A DNA stretch of 64,000 nucleotides from Acidithiobacillus sulfurivorans (lineage in GTDB: Bacteria > Pseudomonadota > Gammaproteobacteria > Acidithiobacillales > Acidithiobacillaceae), in NCBI RefSeq assembly GCF_018853815.1, contig NZ_JAAOMP010000164.1, positions 25,456 through 89,455 on the forward strand, read 5' to 3'. A program made the position numbers and the translations under genes. The notes beneath the pieces were generated by a model, which saw only the letters and a list, made by a program, of their open reading frames with translations, made no database searches and was not told where the DNA came from. Shown piece after piece: positions 61,490 to 64,000 of the stretch; the stretch's first letter is position 1, and the number at the start of each line of letters is the position of its first letter.

Positions 61490-62386
61490 TTAAACAGAAG
61501 GCTGGCGCAGCAACTCCAGAAAAGCTCTGGTGCTGTGGCTGGCCTCCTTGCGATATAACACCGAAAGACGATGATGAATATGCGGTTCCGTATTCAGGGT
61601 AATCAGCCCCGGACGCTGGCCCCCACTGTCATTCAGTGCTGAAACAAAACTCACCCCCAAACCGCAACGTACAGCATCACGAATAGCCGCGAGACCACTC
61701 AACTCATAACGGATTTCCGGATAAATTCCAGCATCTTTCAGGGCTTGCAGAGCATGCTCGCGAATGCCTGAACCTGCTTCTCTCCATACTAGTGCTGCGG
61801 ACCCCAACGCCTGCAAAGGTAATGGTTTTTGCGCCAACTGTTGCCAGTGCGGGCTTTCTGGTGCCAGCAGGACAATAGTGGTTTCCCGGAGGGTTTCCTG
61901 AACCCACTCGGTCTGTGCGGGTGAGACCAGATCATCTTCTACAAAAACCAGATCAGCCTGATCGCGCATGGCCCTGGCGGCGCGGCTGTTGGTGGCTATC
62001 AGGCGCAGGGACACCCCCGGATATTGCTGCTGGAATCGGGCAATGGCCTGCGGCAACAGGGTTTCCGCATTGCTGTGGCTGGCGAGAATGGAGAGCGAGC
62101 CACGCAGCATTTTTTCGGTGTCCTGACAGAGATCGCGGGCGTCTTCGAGGGCATTTTCGATTTGTTCGGCGATGCGTAACAGCGCCATCCCCATGGCCGT
62201 GGGGGTGATACCGTGGCGATTCCGTTGATAGAGCGGTTCTCCGACAATTTCCTGCAGGGTTTTAAGGCGGTGAGAGACGGCGGGCTGGGTCATGAACAGG
62301 CTGTCTGCCGCCGCATGAAGATTGCCATGGCGCGCAGCCTGGGCCCAGACCAGCAACAAAACAGGATCAATACGCTGATGCAGCAT
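61490..62386 (-). CDS. LysR-family transcriptional regulator
   Basis: The 298-residue protein has the N-terminal winged helix (FMTQPAVSHRLKTLQEIVGEPLYQR, with the usual SQPAVS-type recognition helix) and a substrate-binding effector domain (about 90-298). It is divergent from the TDT transporter with a 122-base gap, the standard arrangement for a LysR protein controlling its neighbour. Effector unknown. Confidence 0.9.
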   Translation of the reverse strand: MLHQRIDPVLLLVWAQAARHGNLHAAADSLFMTQPAVSHRLKTLQEIVGEPLYQRNRHGITPTAMGMALLRIAEQIENALEDARDLCQDTEKMLRGSLSILASHSNAETLLPQAIARFQQQYPGVSLRLIATNSRAARAMRDQADLVFVEDDLVSPAQTEWVQETLRETTIVLLAPESPHWQQLAQKPLPLQALGSAALVWREAGSGIREHALQALKDAGIYPEIRYELSGLAAIRDAVRCGLGVSFVSALNDSGGQRPGLITLNTEPHIHHRLSVLYRKEASHSTRAFLELLRQPSV

Positions 62387-62508
62387 AAACCGGCTCCGGT
62401 GTTTAAGAAATTATCTGTGATTATTACACCTATGAAAAACTAGCATTGGATGAATATCCTGTCCAGGTGCAAGCTTAGCGCAAATGTACAGCACCGGAAT
62501 CAATCACT
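62387..62508. promoter_or_regulatory. Divergent control region between the LysR gene and the TDT transporter
   Basis: The gap should hold both promoters and LysR binding sites. An AT-rich stretch (TTATCTGTGATTATTACACC) near the LysR start is the likeliest operator region, but I cannot define a clear T-N11-A palindrome. Confidence 0.4.
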
Positions 62509-63696
62509 ATGAAACTATTCGCTGAAGTCCCCGGAAACGATCCCCGGGAAATCGTTCGTCACTTCACCCCCAACTGGTTCGCCGCCAATATGGGTACGGG
62601 GATTCTGGCGCTCATGATTGCCGAATTTCCTTATGGTGACTGGGGTCAGAAAACCTTTGCACAGGGTCTATGGACTATTAACACATTATTTTTCGCGCTG
62701 TTTGCCCTGCTGTTTCTGGGACGGGCGGCGTTTTATCCGGCCAGCTTTCGCCGTCTCTTTCAGCATCCGGTGCAGTCTCTTTTCATTGGTGCCATACCCA
62801 TGGGTTTCGCTACCATCGTCAATGGCATGCTCATTATCTGGCCGGTCACTACTTGGTCTCTGCAAATCACTACCATCCTGTGGTGGGTAGATGTGGCTCT
62901 GGCCGTGTTTTCGGTGTTGCTGGTGCCTTTTTTCATGTTTACCGCTCAGGAACACAGTGTTGAAAAAATGACGGCTGCCTGGCTGTTGCCCATTGTTCCT
63001 CCGGAAGTGGCGGCGGCCAGTGGCGGGTTACTGGCGCAACACTTGTCATCTGCCTTGGGAGTCACCGTTATTTACGTGAGTTACCTGCTCTGGGCCATAT
63101 CAATACTGCTGGCCATGGGGATTCTGGCCATTCTGCTTTTGCGCCTGACCCTGCACAAGCTTCCTCATCAGGATATGGCGGTGTCCGCCTGGCTGCCTTT
63201 GGGACCCTTGGGGACCGGCGCCATGGCGATGATCACTCTGGGGCTGGCTGATCAGAAAGTATTTGCAGGAACGGCTCTGGCAGCCATGGGCAACTTTGGC
63301 TTCATGGCCGGCCTGTTCGTTGCCCTGATTCTCTGGGGATTCGGGCTGTGGTGGCTGCTGATGGCGGTGTTTTTTACCCTGCGTTATCTGGGCGAGGGGT
63401 TGCCTTTCAATATGGGCTGGTGGGGCTTTACCTTTCCATTGGGCGTATTTAACGCCGCCACCTACCTGCTCGCACGCGAGACCCACTGGAGCGTGTTTTT
63501 GCCCTTGGGAGCCTTGTTCACAGTTGCTTTGGCTGTTTTCTGGGTGATTGTGACCCAGCGCAGCTTTAAGGGCATGTGGAGTGGACGCCTGTTTCGTGCG
63601 CCCTGCCTTTCCGCCGAAACAGGATTGCCGGAAGCTTGTGCTACCCAAAGTACGCAGCGTCTGACGGAAAACGACCTCAGTGAAATGAGGGATTAG
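62509..63696 (+). CDS. TDT-family transporter (TehA/SLAC1/sulfite-exporter type)
   Basis: The 395-residue protein has about ten membrane helices. It begins FTPNWFAANMGTGILALMI, the pattern of the tellurite-resistance/dicarboxylate transporter family, and contains the repeated helix-pair layout (IPMGFATIVNGMLIIW; MGNFGFMAGLFVALILWGFGLWW). The family includes anion channels (SLAC1, TehA), malate carriers and the yeast sulfite pump Ssu1. In a sulfur oxidiser sulfite export is attractive, but substrate cannot be read from sequence. The C-terminal 40 residues are unconserved. Confidence 0.85.
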   Translation: MKLFAEVPGNDPREIVRHFTPNWFAANMGTGILALMIAEFPYGDWGQKTFAQGLWTINTLFFALFALLFLGRAAFYPASFRRLFQHPVQSLFIGAIPMGFATIVNGMLIIWPVTTWSLQITTILWWVDVALAVFSVLLVPFFMFTAQEHSVEKMTAAWLLPIVPPEVAAASGGLLAQHLSSALGVTVIYVSYLLWAISILLAMGILAILLLRLTLHKLPHQDMAVSAWLPLGPLGTGAMAMITLGLADQKVFAGTALAAMGNFGFMAGLFVALILWGFGLWWLLMAVFFTLRYLGEGLPFNMGWWGFTFPLGVFNAATYLLARETHWSVFLPLGALFTVALAVFWVIVTQRSFKGMWSGRLFRAPCLSAETGLPEACATQSTQRLTENDLSEMRD

Positions 63697-63717
63697 AAAA
63701 ATCTGAAATGGTTGTTA

Positions 63718-63933
63718 TTAATGAAAATCTTCCTCACGCTGATGCCTAATTGCTAAAATCGTCACGGTCTTGTTGTCATCAATCTCAAATAATGCGACAT
63801 AACCCGCAGCACCGAACGATATAACCAACTCCCTGAGAAAAGGATTAGATTCGTCCACCTTCCTACAGGCAAAGGGCATTATTTCTGCGAATTCGTATGC
63901 TTTTTCAATCGCGTCTCTAGCAGCCCGTCGGTT
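63718..63933 (-). pseudogene. ParE/RelE-type toxin remnant, N-terminus lost
   Basis: The open frame on the minus strand encodes NRRAARDAIEKAYEFAEIM, then GAAGYVALFEI, and ends TVTILAIRHQREEDFH, the typical middle and C-terminal end of ParE/RelE toxins. Upstream, in frame, there are stops (TGA and TAA at about 63934-63942) and no start, so the first 25 or so residues are missing. It may be a decayed toxin or one truncated by recombination. The rest of the space to 64000 shows nothing else I can support. Confidence 0.65.
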
Positions 63934-64000
63934 TTAACCTCAGGCTACTGCCAGATTTCGCCCCGATTTTTTTGAAATGGTTCATTTTGAGCCGATTTCG

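Noticed and set aside
1..64000. tRNA, rRNA, CRISPR arrays and complete insertion sequences
   Set aside because: None seen by reading; a tRNAscan-SE or CRISPR search was not possible here, so small elements could be missed.

Overview
The window looks like chromosome of an acidophilic, chemolithoautotrophic gammaproteobacterium of the Acidithiobacillus type. This is inference from gene content (two hydrogenase-4-like membrane complexes, a cyanide-insensitive-type bd oxidase, cfa, a TDT transporter, recCBD) and a mid-50s G+C estimated by eye; no rRNA or other marker is present. I saw no tRNA, CRISPR array or complete insertion sequence.

Layout. 1-4.3 kb is accessory DNA: the start of a type I methyltransferase (hsdM, cut by the window edge), AT-rich hypothetical membrane genes, an IHF-like stub and an AbrB/PIN toxin-antitoxin pair. 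4.6-9.3 kb is housekeeping and stress repair (galE, a DsbC/G-like lipoprotein, msrA-msrB). 9.3-12.4 kb encodes a globin-coupled GGDEF-EAL protein. 12.5-23.5 kb is one minus-strand run: a precursor peptide with EGxC-type motifs, an MNIO (DUF692) enzyme and its DUF2063 partner (bufferin/HvfABC type), overlapping directly into recC-recB-recD. 23.6-28.1 kb holds small envelope genes, pirin, a TMEM175-like channel and cfa.

The most interesting part is 28.2-45.0 kb. Two minus-strand operons each encode a full six-subunit Hyf/complex-I-like assembly in the same order (C-E-F-G-I-B). Both large subunits have lost all four cysteines that bind the NiFe site, so these are not hydrogenases but energy-converting-hydrogenase-related (Ehr-type) complexes. 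Each operon begins with a good sigma70-like promoter (TTGACN, 17-bp spacer, TAAAAT or TATCAT) followed by what I read as a fluoride (crcB-motif) riboswitch: stem GGYG/CRCC with a compensatory change between the two copies, the conserved AATAACCGCC and GGCTRATGAYT segments, and a loop-to-tail pseudoknot. The upstream operon also carries crcB/fluC, a DUF190 gene and a zinc-ribbon/HEAT gene. My reading is that both complexes belong to a fluoride or HF stress response. This makes sense in an acidophile, where HF enters freely and an inside-positive membrane potential would work against passive F- export through Fluc.

45.1-64 kb: two GT-C glycosyltransferases, cydAB (minus strand, hairpin terminator), a divergent MASE1-GGDEF-EAL protein sharing a C-terminal CZB-like H-C-HxxxH domain with the globin-coupled protein, pgi, a D,D-carboxypeptidase homologue that has lost all three catalytic motifs, a class A PBP with a 42-codon companion, a DUF3617 protein, a LysR regulator divergent from a TDT-family transporter, and a ParE-like toxin remnant at the right edge.
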